Below, piece by piece: positions 53,401-60,773 of a DNA stretch of 64,000 bases. The notes beneath the pieces are model-generated. The model had not been told where the DNA came from, searched no databases, and saw nothing but the letters and a program-made list of their open reading frames with translations. The stretch covers positions 186,001-250,000 of the forward strand of contig JAZQQY010000029.1 in NCBI GenBank assembly GCA_045629285.1, given 5' to 3'. The translations under genes were made by a program, and so were the position numbers. The stretch is from UBA1723 sp045629285 (GTDB taxonomy: Bacteria; Bacteroidota; Bacteroidia; Bacteroidales; Paludibacteraceae). Numbering within the stretch: the first letter of the stretch is position 1; the number at the start of each line of letters is the position of its first letter.

Positions 53401-54103
53401 GATGGAAAAGGAATTCTGTCATGAAACAAATACCCGCAATTATAAACATGGCTCCTACAAACTTGCGAACCAACGCATTAGCACTAAATATTTTTGTCTG
53501 GACAGATGTCATTTTTTCTACACCGTATGCATAAAGAGATACAACGACCATCAATGGAATCGCAGCACCTATTGCAAAGAAAACCGGCACAAGCAAAGAA
53601 TGGTTCTCCGAAATCGCAAGCGGAAGCATCATGCCGAAATATAGCACTGCACCGTCGGGACAGAAAGCAAGTGCAAGCAAAACACCTATAAGAAGAGTCT
53701 TAATCAACGACTTTTTGTTACCCCCTTTGAACATAGGTACAAGCAAATCCTCCAATCCATGCAAATGAATTATGTCGAGCATCAACACACCGACAACAAT
53801 GAAAAGAATTCCAATAACACGGACATACGCATCTGCAAAACTGTCGCTGATTTCAAAAGCTCCGGCAAATCGAGACAGAAGCAAAGCCACCGCAATATAT
53901 GTCAACGACTTTCCTAAAACAAGAATTGTACCTTGCGAAAGAATTGACTTTTTTGAATCGCATCCAACGGATACAAAAGACAATGCAGCCAAATTTGCAG
54001 CGATAGTACACGGACTTATCGCAACAAGGACACCAAGCAATAAAGCCGCTACCAATGGAATATCTTGAAATCTACTCTGAAGTGCTAAAATAAAATCACT
54101 CAT
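53390..54103 (-). CDS. CcdA/DsbD-like transmembrane thiol-electron transporter
   Basis: A 237-residue membrane protein with six hydrophobic segments. Two Cys in equivalent positions of the two halves, in AISPCTIAANLAALSF and LAFCPDGAVLYFGM, match the redox pair of CcdA-type proteins, which pass electrons from cytoplasmic thioredoxin to the periplasm. Related proteins are sometimes labelled ArsG-type permeases; the neighbours here (a thioredoxin lipoprotein and two DUF1573 proteins with CxC pairs) fit redox transfer better. It overlaps the upstream gene by 8 bases and the downstream one by 11. Confidence 0.8.
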   Translation of the reverse strand: MSDFILALQSRFQDIPLVAALLLGVLVAISPCTIAANLAALSFVSVGCDSKKSILSQGTILVLGKSLTYIAVALLLSRFAGAFEISDSFADAYVRVIGILFIVVGVLMLDIIHLHGLEDLLVPMFKGGNKKSLIKTLLIGVLLALAFCPDGAVLYFGMMLPLAISENHSLLVPVFFAIGAAIPLMVVVSLYAYGVEKMTSVQTKIFSANALVRKFVGAMFIIAGICFMTEFLFHHAH

Positions 54104-55199
54104 TTTGCAAAATCCTCAACTTATAACTAAGCGCCTGAATAGACGGATTGATCGCACTGATTCTCTGTTTATCGTCAATCAAGACACCATAAGGAATCTT
54201 CTGAACACCATAACGTTTGGTAATCGGGCTTTCCCAATACATGAAATCACAAGCAATTGGCCATCCGCACGACTTCTCTACCAAGTCATCAAAGCCATCC
54301 AGTGTCTTATCCAAGGAGATAGCCAAAACCTCAAATCCAGGAGATTTGAAACGACGATGGACCTCATCAAGTTCCCTTGCATAGGAATCACAAGAATCGC
54401 ACCAAGATGCGGTGAAATACAGAAACAACTTTTTGTTATGATAATTCTCAAGAGTCAAAGTATCTCCCTCAGATGTAACGACACTGAAACCAGGAGCCAG
54501 TTTGTTGACCTCCAAACCGGAATACAATGCCATTTCATCCTTTAAATATCTATAGTATTCAGATTTTCCCACTGATTGTTCATCAAGCATATTCAAGCAT
54601 TGAACGATCTTATCCAAACTGAATAGTTGATTAACGTATGCGTAGTATATATAGTAAGCACAACCAAAAGAAGTTGGATTATACGCGACCTCCGATTTCA
54701 ACTTGTAATACAAAGAATCAAATGCCTGATAATACTCAGATTCCAATCTCTCCAATTCGTCAAAAACATCAGTATTGACAATTTTCAACCAATTCTGACG
54801 ACGTTGCGCTTCATATCTTCTTTCAAATTTAAGTATACGACTCCAATCATCGTTGGACGAACTTCCGACAATCTGGATCTGATCAGGAATCATTAGAGTA
54901 CCAACCACCTCTATATTAGTGTTTTCCACCATCAGATCAATATGCCTGTTACCGATCTCTATCTGACACATTGAAGGGTTTTCCACTTCACCCTTAAAAA
55001 CAAATTCTCCACCATAGATTTCACTTTGAGCAATAGTATCCTTAATGCCGGTAAGCGGAGAAATGTAAGTAAGATATGCACGAGGCATAGGCAGACACCT
55101 AATCTTTCCTTTAATCACAAAGGAGTCACTACCCTTACATGAAACCAAAGATGCAAGGAGAAGCAAGAAGGATAATAATTTTAGAATTTGTCTACCCAT
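54096..55199 (-). CDS. Thioredoxin-fold lipoprotein with DUF4369-like N-terminal domain
   Basis: A 367-residue lipoprotein (lipobox SLVSC). The N-terminal half is a DUF4369-like beta domain (FVIKGKIRCLPMPRAYLTYI); a helical middle follows; the C-terminus is an AhpC/TSA-type thioredoxin fold with the redox motif FTASWCDSCDSY (C267 and C270) and the cis-Pro region QKIPYGVLID. It should reduce disulfides at the envelope using electrons from the CcdA-like protein encoded next to it. It overlaps that gene by 8 bases. The DUF1573 gene lies 66 bases upstream. Confidence 0.87.
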   Translation of the reverse strand: MGRQILKLLSFLLLLASLVSCKGSDSFVIKGKIRCLPMPRAYLTYISPLTGIKDTIAQSEIYGGEFVFKGEVENPSMCQIEIGNRHIDLMVENTNIEVVGTLMIPDQIQIVGSSSNDDWSRILKFERRYEAQRRQNWLKIVNTDVFDELERLESEYYQAFDSLYYKLKSEVAYNPTSFGCAYYIYYAYVNQLFSLDKIVQCLNMLDEQSVGKSEYYRYLKDEMALYSGLEVNKLAPGFSVVTSEGDTLTLENYHNKKLFLYFTASWCDSCDSYARELDEVHRRFKSPGFEVLAISLDKTLDGFDDLVEKSCGWPIACDFMYWESPITKRYGVQKIPYGVLIDDKQRISAINPSIQALSYKLRILQNE

Positions 55200-55265
55200 A
55201 AATTTATAAAAACTAAAAAAAGGACGACAAGGTTACCCATGTCGCCCCTATAATTCAAATGAAGA

Positions 55266-56333
55266 TTATTTTACTGTACCGCTAACAGAAACAACCTTTC
55301 TGCTTGTGTTAGGGTCATTAGAAATAATAGTCAAACGCTTAGTGAAATCACCAACCTTCATGTTCTTAGCATCGATAGTGATAGAAACATCACCTGACTT
55401 ACCAGACTTGATTGGCTTCTTAGGCTTAGTGATAACTACATTATCATCAAGAGCCGTAATGTTACGGATGATCAATGGATCCTTACCCTTGTTCTCAATC
55501 TTGAACAAGAAAGACTTCTTAGAACCCTTAGCGATCTCGTTTACAGGAACTACGCTACCAACTGAGATAACTGGAGCGTTCTTCTTCTGCTCTTCAGTAA
55601 GCTTAGAGAAATCCTCAACAACTGTTGCGTTAACGTTGATAGTCTTAGTCTCGTTGCTAGCAACGATAGCGAAGCTTGAAACTACTGTACCCCACTCCTC
55701 AGACTTCTTAGAATCGTAAACAACTGTGATCTCAGCCTCGCTCTTTGGCTTGATAACCTCCTTGTCGCAAGAAACTGTGATGTAAGAAGGCACATTCTTG
55801 AATGTTGGAGTGATATCAGCAGAACCGTTGTTGTAAACCTTCAACTTCTCTGACTTTGACTCAGGATTCTTGATCTTGTGCAAGTAAATGTTCTGGTTCT
55901 TCAAACGAAGATCACCTACGCTGAATGGATACTCATCCTCAATCTTCTTAGCCTTAGGGATAACCTCACCCTTGATAGTTAGACGGTGCTCACCTGCATT
56001 CTGAGTTGTAACTGTGATAGTCTTAGTAAATGCACCAGGACGACCAGTTGCGTTGTAAGTAGCGTTAACGACACCAGAATCACCAGGAGCCACAGGTGTC
56101 TTTGTCCAGTCTGGAGTTGTACAACCACAACTTGCTCTTACTTTGCTCAACACCAAATCCTCACTACCCTTGTTAACGAAAACAAAAGTACAAGACACTC
56201 TTCCGTTCTCCTCTGGGAAAGTACCAAAGTTATGAACAGTCTTCTTAAATTCAATCACAGCCTTACCCTGCTCCTGAGCGAAAGCGCAGATAGCAGTAAC
56301 GAATGCTGCAATAAATAAAATTACTCTTTTCAT
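55266..56333 (-). CDS. Large DUF1573 periplasmic protein, three Ig-like domains
   Basis: A 355-residue exported protein (signal peptide near CAFAQ). It has about three immunoglobulin-like units; the first carries DUF1573 (KTVHNFGTFPEENGRVSCTF, KVRASCGCTTPDWTKTPVAP) with C69 and C71 as a CxC pair. The later units lack the Cys pair (NGSADITPTFKNVPSYITVS, NKGKDPLIIRNITALDDNVV). The protein is probably a secreted or surface-associated structural protein; DUF1573 has no established role. A -7 element, TAATTTTG, lies at 56375-56368 on the minus strand. It heads the redox cluster. Confidence 0.85.
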   Translation of the reverse strand: MKRVILFIAAFVTAICAFAQEQGKAVIEFKKTVHNFGTFPEENGRVSCTFVFVNKGSEDLVLSKVRASCGCTTPDWTKTPVAPGDSGVVNATYNATGRPGAFTKTITVTTQNAGEHRLTIKGEVIPKAKKIEDEYPFSVGDLRLKNQNIYLHKIKNPESKSEKLKVYNNGSADITPTFKNVPSYITVSCDKEVIKPKSEAEITVVYDSKKSEEWGTVVSSFAIVASNETKTINVNATVVEDFSKLTEEQKKNAPVISVGSVVPVNEIAKGSKKSFLFKIENKGKDPLIIRNITALDDNVVITKPKKPIKSGKSGDVSITIDAKNMKVGDFTKRLTIISNDPNTSRKVVSVSGTVK

Positions 56334-56367
56334 ATCTGTTTTTTTTTATTTCTTAAACATTACAATG

Positions 56368-56375
56368 CAAAATTA
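56368..56375 (-). promoter_or_regulatory. Putative -7 element for the DUF1573 redox cluster
   Basis: TAATTTTG on the minus strand matches TAnnTTTG, 35 bases before the ATG. No well-spaced -33 TTG is present. Confidence 0.45.
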
Positions 56376-56445
56376 AGAAACTTATTTATCATTTGCGAAT
56401 AATGCGAGATATAAAACGTATGAAATTAAACTTTTTTAGCAATAA

Positions 56446-56479
56446 AACAAAAAGACCGCCTCCAATAGAGACGGTCTTT
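56446..56479 (-). terminator. Terminator after ilvC
   Basis: On the minus strand AAAGACCGTCTC pairs with GAGGCGGTCTTT (one G-T wobble) around TATTG, followed by TTGTTTT. Confidence 0.85.
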
Positions 56480-56509
56480 ATATAGTCGAACCTATTTGTC
56501 AAGCAAATA

Positions 56510-57553
56510 TTAGTTGTTCTCTGGACGCAACTGACGTACAGTTACAGCTGTCTGCCACATTTCGCTCTCACGAAGTGCCTTAAGCTCCTTCTCAAGACCT
56601 ACACGGTAGTCAGGCTTTGAGTTAGCGTCGATAGAGATCTGAGCCTCGTTACCGCACTTAACGTTAGCGTAAAGCTTCTCAACAACTGGCTTGATAGCAT
56701 CGTGGAATGGAGTCATCCAATCCAAAGCACCACGCTGAGCTGTAGTAGAACAGTTAGCGTACATCCAGTCCATACCGTTCTTTGCGAACAAAGGCATCAA
56801 AGACTGAGTAAGCTCCTCAACTGTCTCGTTGAATGCCTCAGATGGAGTGTGACCGTTCTCACGCAATACCTCGTACTGAGCAAGAAGTAGACCCTGGATA
56901 GCACCCATCAAAGAACCACGCTCACCTGTTAGATCAGAAGTAGCCTCACGCTGGAATGTAGTCTCGAACATGTAACCTGAACCGATACCGATACCAAGTG
57001 CCAAAGTCTTCTCCAATGCCTTACCTGTTGCATCCTGGTAAACAGCGTATGAAGAGTTAAGACCACGACCCTCTAGGAACATTGTACGTAGAGATGTACC
57101 TGAACCCTTAGGAGCTACCATGATAACGTCGATATCCTTAGCTGGAACAACACCTGTACGATCATTCCAAGTAATTGCGAAACCGTGTGAGAAGTAAAGA
57201 GCCTTACCTGGAGTAAGATACTTCTTGATTGTTGGCCATACTGACATTACAGCAGCATCTGAAAGAAGACACATTACGATAGTAGCCTTCTCACAAGCCT
57301 CCTCGATACCGAATAGAGTCTCACCTGGCTTCCAACCATCAGCTACAGCCTTGTCGTAAGTCTTACCTGGACGCTGACCAACGATTACATTGAAACCGTT
57401 GTCACGTAGGTTCAAGCTCTGACCTGGACCCTGTACACCGTATCCGATTACTGCAATTGTCTCGTTCTTTAGAACCTCACGTGCTTTCTCCAATGGAAAC
57501 TCATCGCGTGTCATCACTTCTTCGATAACGCCGCCAAAATTCAATTTTGCCAT
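56510..57553 (-). CDS. ilvC: Ketol-acid reductoisomerase
   Basis: A 347-residue NAD(P)H-dependent enzyme that converts acetolactate to 2,3-dihydroxyisovalerate (and the isoleucine analogue), between the IlvB/N and IlvD steps. The nucleotide-binding motif GYGVQGPGQSLNLRDNG differs from the usual GxGxQGxA form, but the reaction-centre motifs VAPKGSGTSLR and ERGSLMGAIQGLL are kept. It stands apart from ilvDBN, on the other strand, with its own promoter (TATTTTTG, 57638-57631) and terminator, so it may be regulated separately. Confidence 0.95.
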   Translation of the reverse strand: MAKLNFGGVIEEVMTRDEFPLEKAREVLKNETIAVIGYGVQGPGQSLNLRDNGFNVIVGQRPGKTYDKAVADGWKPGETLFGIEEACEKATIVMCLLSDAAVMSVWPTIKKYLTPGKALYFSHGFAITWNDRTGVVPAKDIDVIMVAPKGSGTSLRTMFLEGRGLNSSYAVYQDATGKALEKTLALGIGIGSGYMFETTFQREATSDLTGERGSLMGAIQGLLLAQYEVLRENGHTPSEAFNETVEELTQSLMPLFAKNGMDWMYANCSTTAQRGALDWMTPFHDAIKPVVEKLYANVKCGNEAQISIDANSKPDYRVGLEKELKALRESEMWQTAVTVRQLRPENN

Positions 57554-57630
57554 TTTTTATCTTTAATTTTACAATTTATTCAAAAATCACAACCGGCAGT
57601 AACAAATTCGTACTTTTTCCGATTGTTCCG

Positions 57631-57638
57631 CAAAAATA
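57631..57638 (-). promoter_or_regulatory. Putative -7 element for ilvC
   Basis: TATTTTTG on the minus strand, about 78 bases before the ATG, giving a leader of about 70 bases. No -33 TTG at the right distance. Confidence 0.4.
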
Positions 57639-57801
57639 CAAAAAACAATTCGCTAACGACTATATTTTACAACATTTTTTTATTTTTTTTCTTGGAGAGT
57701 CGTTTTCTATGTCTGCTTAACCCCACAGAATCATGTTCATTAGCAGAAACGGCAAATGTGTCTGGGGATAAAACTGCAAATGTATCAGCACTCCAATCCT
57801 A

Positions 57802-58071
57802 ATGGATGAAGATGAAGCAAAGGCAATGTTTGATGCTATGGGACAGGGGAAGAAATACATACCACCCAAGCAGATAACCGATTATCCGCAGGGGGGCAAA
57901 GACTGGTGCAAAGACAATGCCGACAAAATCAATGAATCTCATGATCGTGGCAAAGATCCGTATTTCGTGCGCCACAACTTTGATGTGGTCAAGCAAGCAA
58001 TAAAAGGAGAGGAGATTACAGCACCCAAAACAGAACTCATTTCTTTGTCAGAAAATTGTATTGTGTTATAA
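57802..58071 (+). CDS. Small protein, possible phage remnant
   Basis: An 89-residue protein (start MDEDEAKAMFDAMGQG, middle GGKDWCKDNADKINESHDRG, KDPYFVRHN). The DWCKDNADKI...PYFVRHN pattern reminds me of C-terminal parts of phage head-morphogenesis proteins, but I cannot confirm it. There is no good promoter or ribosome site, and the last 20 residues look degenerate. It lies between ilvC and two tRNA genes, a common landing place for prophages, and no other phage gene is present. If real it is probably a leftover. Confidence 0.35.
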   Translation: MDEDEAKAMFDAMGQGKKYIPPKQITDYPQGGKDWCKDNADKINESHDRGKDPYFVRHNFDVVKQAIKGEEITAPKTELISLSENCIVL

Positions 58072-58110
58072 GAGGAGCTGATAATATGCTAATTTTTGAT
58101 TTGGACAAAT

Positions 58111-58138
58111 AAAAAAACAGCGGCTCAGTGAGTCGCTG
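58111..58138 (-). terminator. Terminator, minus strand
   Basis: CAGCG (58138-58134) and CGCTG (58122-58118) with an inner CTC/GAG pair, then a seven-T run on the minus strand. It ends the candidate RNA at 58112-58184. Confidence 0.7.
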
Positions 58139-58184
58139 TAGCTTTTTGACGGTCTGACGAGGATCGCTCCCCCCCTTACTTTGC
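58112..58184 (-). ncRNA. Candidate small RNA, about 75 nt
   Basis: A promoter-like TTTG-N18-TAGTTTTG (58219-58190, minus strand) is followed by about 75 bases ending in a good terminator. No reading frame of note lies in between. The interval contains a run of G (58166-58172 region) and a C/G-rich stretch GAGCGATCCTCGTC. It lies downstream of the tRNA genes on the same strand, so it could instead be part of the tRNA transcript's end. Expression is not shown. Confidence 0.35.
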
Positions 58185-58189
58185 TATTG

Positions 58190-58219
58190 CAAAACTACAA
58201 TTTATTTATGAACAACAAA
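58190..58219 (-). promoter_or_regulatory. Putative promoter of the second candidate small RNA
   Basis: On the minus strand TTTG (58219-58216), 18 bases, then TAGTTTTG (58197-58190). Confidence 0.45.
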
Positions 58220-58342
58220 TGAAAACTACGTTTATATAAAAAAATTGAACGCAATTCTCATTTTTCCTTCCGTTTTGCTCGTAACATTTTTCCGATGGAA
58301 TATATAAAAAAAAGAGAGAACCTTTCGATTCTCTCCTCTTGG

Positions 58343-58415
58343 AGCGGAAGACGGGGCTCAAACCCGCAACTTTCAGCTTGGAAGGCTGACGCTCTATCAA
58401 TTGAGTTACTTCCGC
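58343..58415 (-). tRNA. tRNA-Gly (anticodon TCC)
   Basis: On the minus strand, GCGGAAG (58415-58409) pairs with CTTCCGC (58350-58344) as the acceptor stem. The D arm is GAGC-type, the anticodon loop reads CTTCCAA between CAGC and GCTG, and the T loop reads GTTTGAGCC. The discriminator is T and CCA (58342-58340) is encoded. Length 73 without CCA. Confidence 0.95.
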
Positions 58416-58425
58416 AAATATTTTG

Positions 58426-58507
58426 TGGGTGCGGATGGATTCGAACCACCGAAGGCAGAGCCAGCAGATTTACAGTCTGCCCCATTTGGCCACTCTGGTA
58501 CACACCC
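58426..58507 (-). tRNA. tRNA-Tyr (anticodon GTA)
   Basis: On the minus strand, GGGTGTG (58507-58501) pairs with CGCACCC (58433-58427). The anticodon stem CAGAC-TGTAAAT-CTG carries GTA, the long variable arm (GCTGGCTCTGCC) marks a class II tRNA, and the T loop is GTTCGAATCC. CCA is not encoded. It is ten bases upstream of tRNA-Gly, so both are one transcript. Confidence 0.95.
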
Positions 58508-58557
58508 TTAAGTTGTTTTCGTTTACTTGTCGTAACCGCTTTTCCTTAATTGCGATG

Positions 58558-58589
58558 CAAAGGTAGAGACTTTTCATATATCCACCAAA
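58558..58589 (-). promoter_or_regulatory. Putative promoter of the tRNA-Tyr/tRNA-Gly operon
   Basis: On the minus strand TTTG (58589-58586), 20 bases, then TACCTTTG (58565-58558), about 50 bases before the tRNA-Tyr 5' end. Confidence 0.65.
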
Positions 58590-58763
58590 TCTTTCAGCAT
58601 CTTTTTTTAAGAAAATTTCAAAACACCCAATAAATCAGCAAAATAAATTTTGGCTAAAAATTCACATTCTTGTTTTAGTTCGTAAATTTATGAATCCTGC
58701 GGTAGATTTCGACTCGCTGACACGACATCCAAATTAACCATAACAACCCTTCTGCGATTGATT

Positions 58764-58791
58764 TTACTTCTTACATTTTACCTCTTACTTC
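58764..58791 (-). repeat. Heptamer array supplying the stop of the YolD gene
   Basis: Read on the minus strand the four units are GAAGTAA, GAGGTAA, AATGTAA, GAAGTAA. The TAA of the third is the stop codon of the YolD-like gene (58773-58771). The same words occur at 29180-29200. Confidence 0.7.
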
Positions 58792-59217
58792 CTCCATCTC
58801 CACAAACACCTCTCCGTCAATATCCAATATCGATGTGAATGGAATGACAGTACCGTCAGACATAGTCAGTGAATTACTGTACTCATCCAGTTTTCGAACA
58901 GTCCCAACATTTGTCCTGTACTCTCCCCCACTCTTTCTCTGATCATGGATGAAATATGTAATGGTGACGACGGGATGATCCTGCAACCTGGTATTCAGAT
59001 ACGCCATCTTGCGGTTGAGAACATTCACAGCCTCATCTCCCATCTCTACCTCATCATCCGTCAAACGGGCTGTCTCGGCTATCATGGCATCATGACCAAC
59101 CAGCGCAGCGAAGGGAGCAAACTGTGCAGCTCGCTGATACATCGTCATCTGAGGATGATTCTTCGAGACGTGATGCGGAAGATTTATTATGTCGTCGTAG
59201 TTGTCTGTCATTGTCAT
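58771..59217 (-). CDS. YolD-like protein
   Basis: A 148-residue protein with the YolD family signature AAQFAPFAALVGHDAMI in the first half and a beta-rich second half (VVTITYFIHDQRKSGGEYRT, SLTMSDGTVIPFTSILDIDG). YolD partners Y-family polymerases of the UvrX/YqjW kind in Gram-positive bacteria, and here its ATG directly follows the stop of such a polymerase gene. It is probably co-translated with it. A regulatory or accessory role in lesion bypass is inferred. The last codons and stop lie in a heptamer array. Confidence 0.82.
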   Translation of the reverse strand: MTMTDNYDDIINLPHHVSKNHPQMTMYQRAAQFAPFAALVGHDAMIAETARLTDDEVEMGDEAVNVLNRKMAYLNTRLQDHPVVTITYFIHDQRKSGGEYRTNVGTVRKLDEYSNSLTMSDGTVIPFTSILDIDGEVFVEMEEVRGKM

Positions 59218-60732
59218 TTATGCCTTGTGTCCTCCAATTTGTGCATTACGCTCTTTTGCCGTCGCACCTTCTTCAAAATTCAATCCTTTCAAAATGGCAT
59301 TCTTGCCAAACTGTTTCTTGATCGCCAACATCGCTTCCTGCACTCGTCGCTCTTTGGCAAGTCGCTCCTCTTCTTCCCTCTTCTCTTTTGCAATTGCTTC
59401 ATAATCGGAAAAAAGATCAAGCTGAACCATCTTGGTTTCATGCTTTTTGACCTGCGACTCATATACGACGTGGTTGGTGGTGATATTGAGTCGACGGACA
59501 AGCAGATCTTTATTGACGATACGATCGAATAGATCCTCGACTGCTTTCATGATGAGTGAAGTCGACGAGGTCTGTCGGTCAAGATTGGCAGTGCCATGAG
59601 CTGACTTCGGCACTTCCCTACCGTAGAAATCTTTCACCACCGGACCATGATACTTGGCGCGTATCGCAGGATTCTTCAGAGATTCTCTATCGTAGCCGAC
59701 AGTCACCACAAGCTGATCTGTAACCAAACCTTTGTCGAGCAAATCCATAGAGACCATGTCGGCCATCTCCTTTATCACCACACGTGCTTTCTTGAACGGA
59801 TATGGCTCCTGCAACACTTGTCCGCTGCTCAACGAGTTTGTCTCCGGACGGTAGCTCTTCACATAGTCCATCGTGCATGGTTCCCATCCCCACGCATGAT
59901 CAATCAAGAGTTCGGCATTCACACCGAACAGTTTATACAAAACTTCTTCGTTTCTTACAGACAATCGTGCAATCTGCCCCATTGTCTCAATGCCATACAT
60001 TGCCAATTTACTTGCGATTCCGCTTCCGCAACGCCAAAAACTGGTCAACGGACGGTGATCCCATAGCTTTTCACGATAGGATTTCTCATCCAGCTCAGCA
60101 ATTCGCACACCGTCTTTGTCGGCAGGAATATGCTTGGCAACAATATCCATAGCCACTTTGCAGAGATACATATTCGTACCTATTCCGGCTGTGGCTGTGA
60201 TTCCTGTCTGCCTCAACACATCACGAATCATCGTCATCGCAAGTTCATGAGGCGTCATCTTGTAAGTTGAGAGATATGCAGTCACATCCATGAATACCTC
60301 GTCGCATGAATAGACGTGGATATCCTCTGGAGCGATATATTTCAGATAGATGGAATAGATTTGTGCCGAGACTTGCATGTAGCGTGCCATACGTGGAGGT
60401 GCGACGATATAGTCTAGTTCCCAATCGGGATGCATCTTAAGCTCCGGATCTATCCATGATTTCCCTGTAAACTGACCGTATGGGATTTTCATTCGTCGAT
60501 CATAATTCACCTCTCTCACTTTCTGGACGACTTCAAACAGACGTGCTCGTCCACCAACGCCATACGATTTCAGCGACGGACTTACTGCCAGACATATCGT
60601 CTTCTCCGTTCTGCTGGAATCAGCCACGACAAGGTTGGTGGTCAGAGGATCAAGCTTTCTGTCCACACACTCGACAGAAGCGTAGAACGACTTCAGGTCG
60701 ATGGCGATATATGTACGATTGTCTGGATTCAT
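59218..60732 (-). CDS. Y-family DNA polymerase (UvrX/DinB-like)
   Basis: A 504-residue translesion polymerase. The palm motifs are YIAIDLKSFYASVE, with the first catalytic Asp, and VYSCDEVFMD, where SCDE replaces the usual SIDE but keeps both acids. The helix-hairpin-helix part (RPLTSFWRCGSGIASKLAMYG) and little-finger domain follow. A C-terminal extension (residues 430-504) is charged and helical. It forms a cassette with the YolD gene. Such cassettes are often damage-induced; I see no LexA box. A pentamer repeat (60749-60773) lies before its start. Confidence 0.9.
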   Translation of the reverse strand: MNPDNRTYIAIDLKSFYASVECVDRKLDPLTTNLVVADSSRTEKTICLAVSPSLKSYGVGGRARLFEVVQKVREVNYDRRMKIPYGQFTGKSWIDPELKMHPDWELDYIVAPPRMARYMQVSAQIYSIYLKYIAPEDIHVYSCDEVFMDVTAYLSTYKMTPHELAMTMIRDVLRQTGITATAGIGTNMYLCKVAMDIVAKHIPADKDGVRIAELDEKSYREKLWDHRPLTSFWRCGSGIASKLAMYGIETMGQIARLSVRNEEVLYKLFGVNAELLIDHAWGWEPCTMDYVKSYRPETNSLSSGQVLQEPYPFKKARVVIKEMADMVSMDLLDKGLVTDQLVVTVGYDRESLKNPAIRAKYHGPVVKDFYGREVPKSAHGTANLDRQTSSTSLIMKAVEDLFDRIVNKDLLVRRLNITTNHVVYESQVKKHETKMVQLDLFSDYEAIAKEKREEEERLAKERRVQEAMLAIKKQFGKNAILKGLNFEEGATAKERNAQIGGHKA

Positions 60733-60748
60733 AACTAAGTCGGAATTT

Positions 60749-60773
60749 GAATCGAGTCGAGTTGAGTCGACTA
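60749..60773. repeat. Pentamer array GAGTC
   Basis: GAATC, GAGTC, GAGTT, GAGTC, GACTA run in direct succession in the 38-base gap between the polymerase start and the stop of the MFS gene; the last unit includes the MFS stop. Confidence 0.5.
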
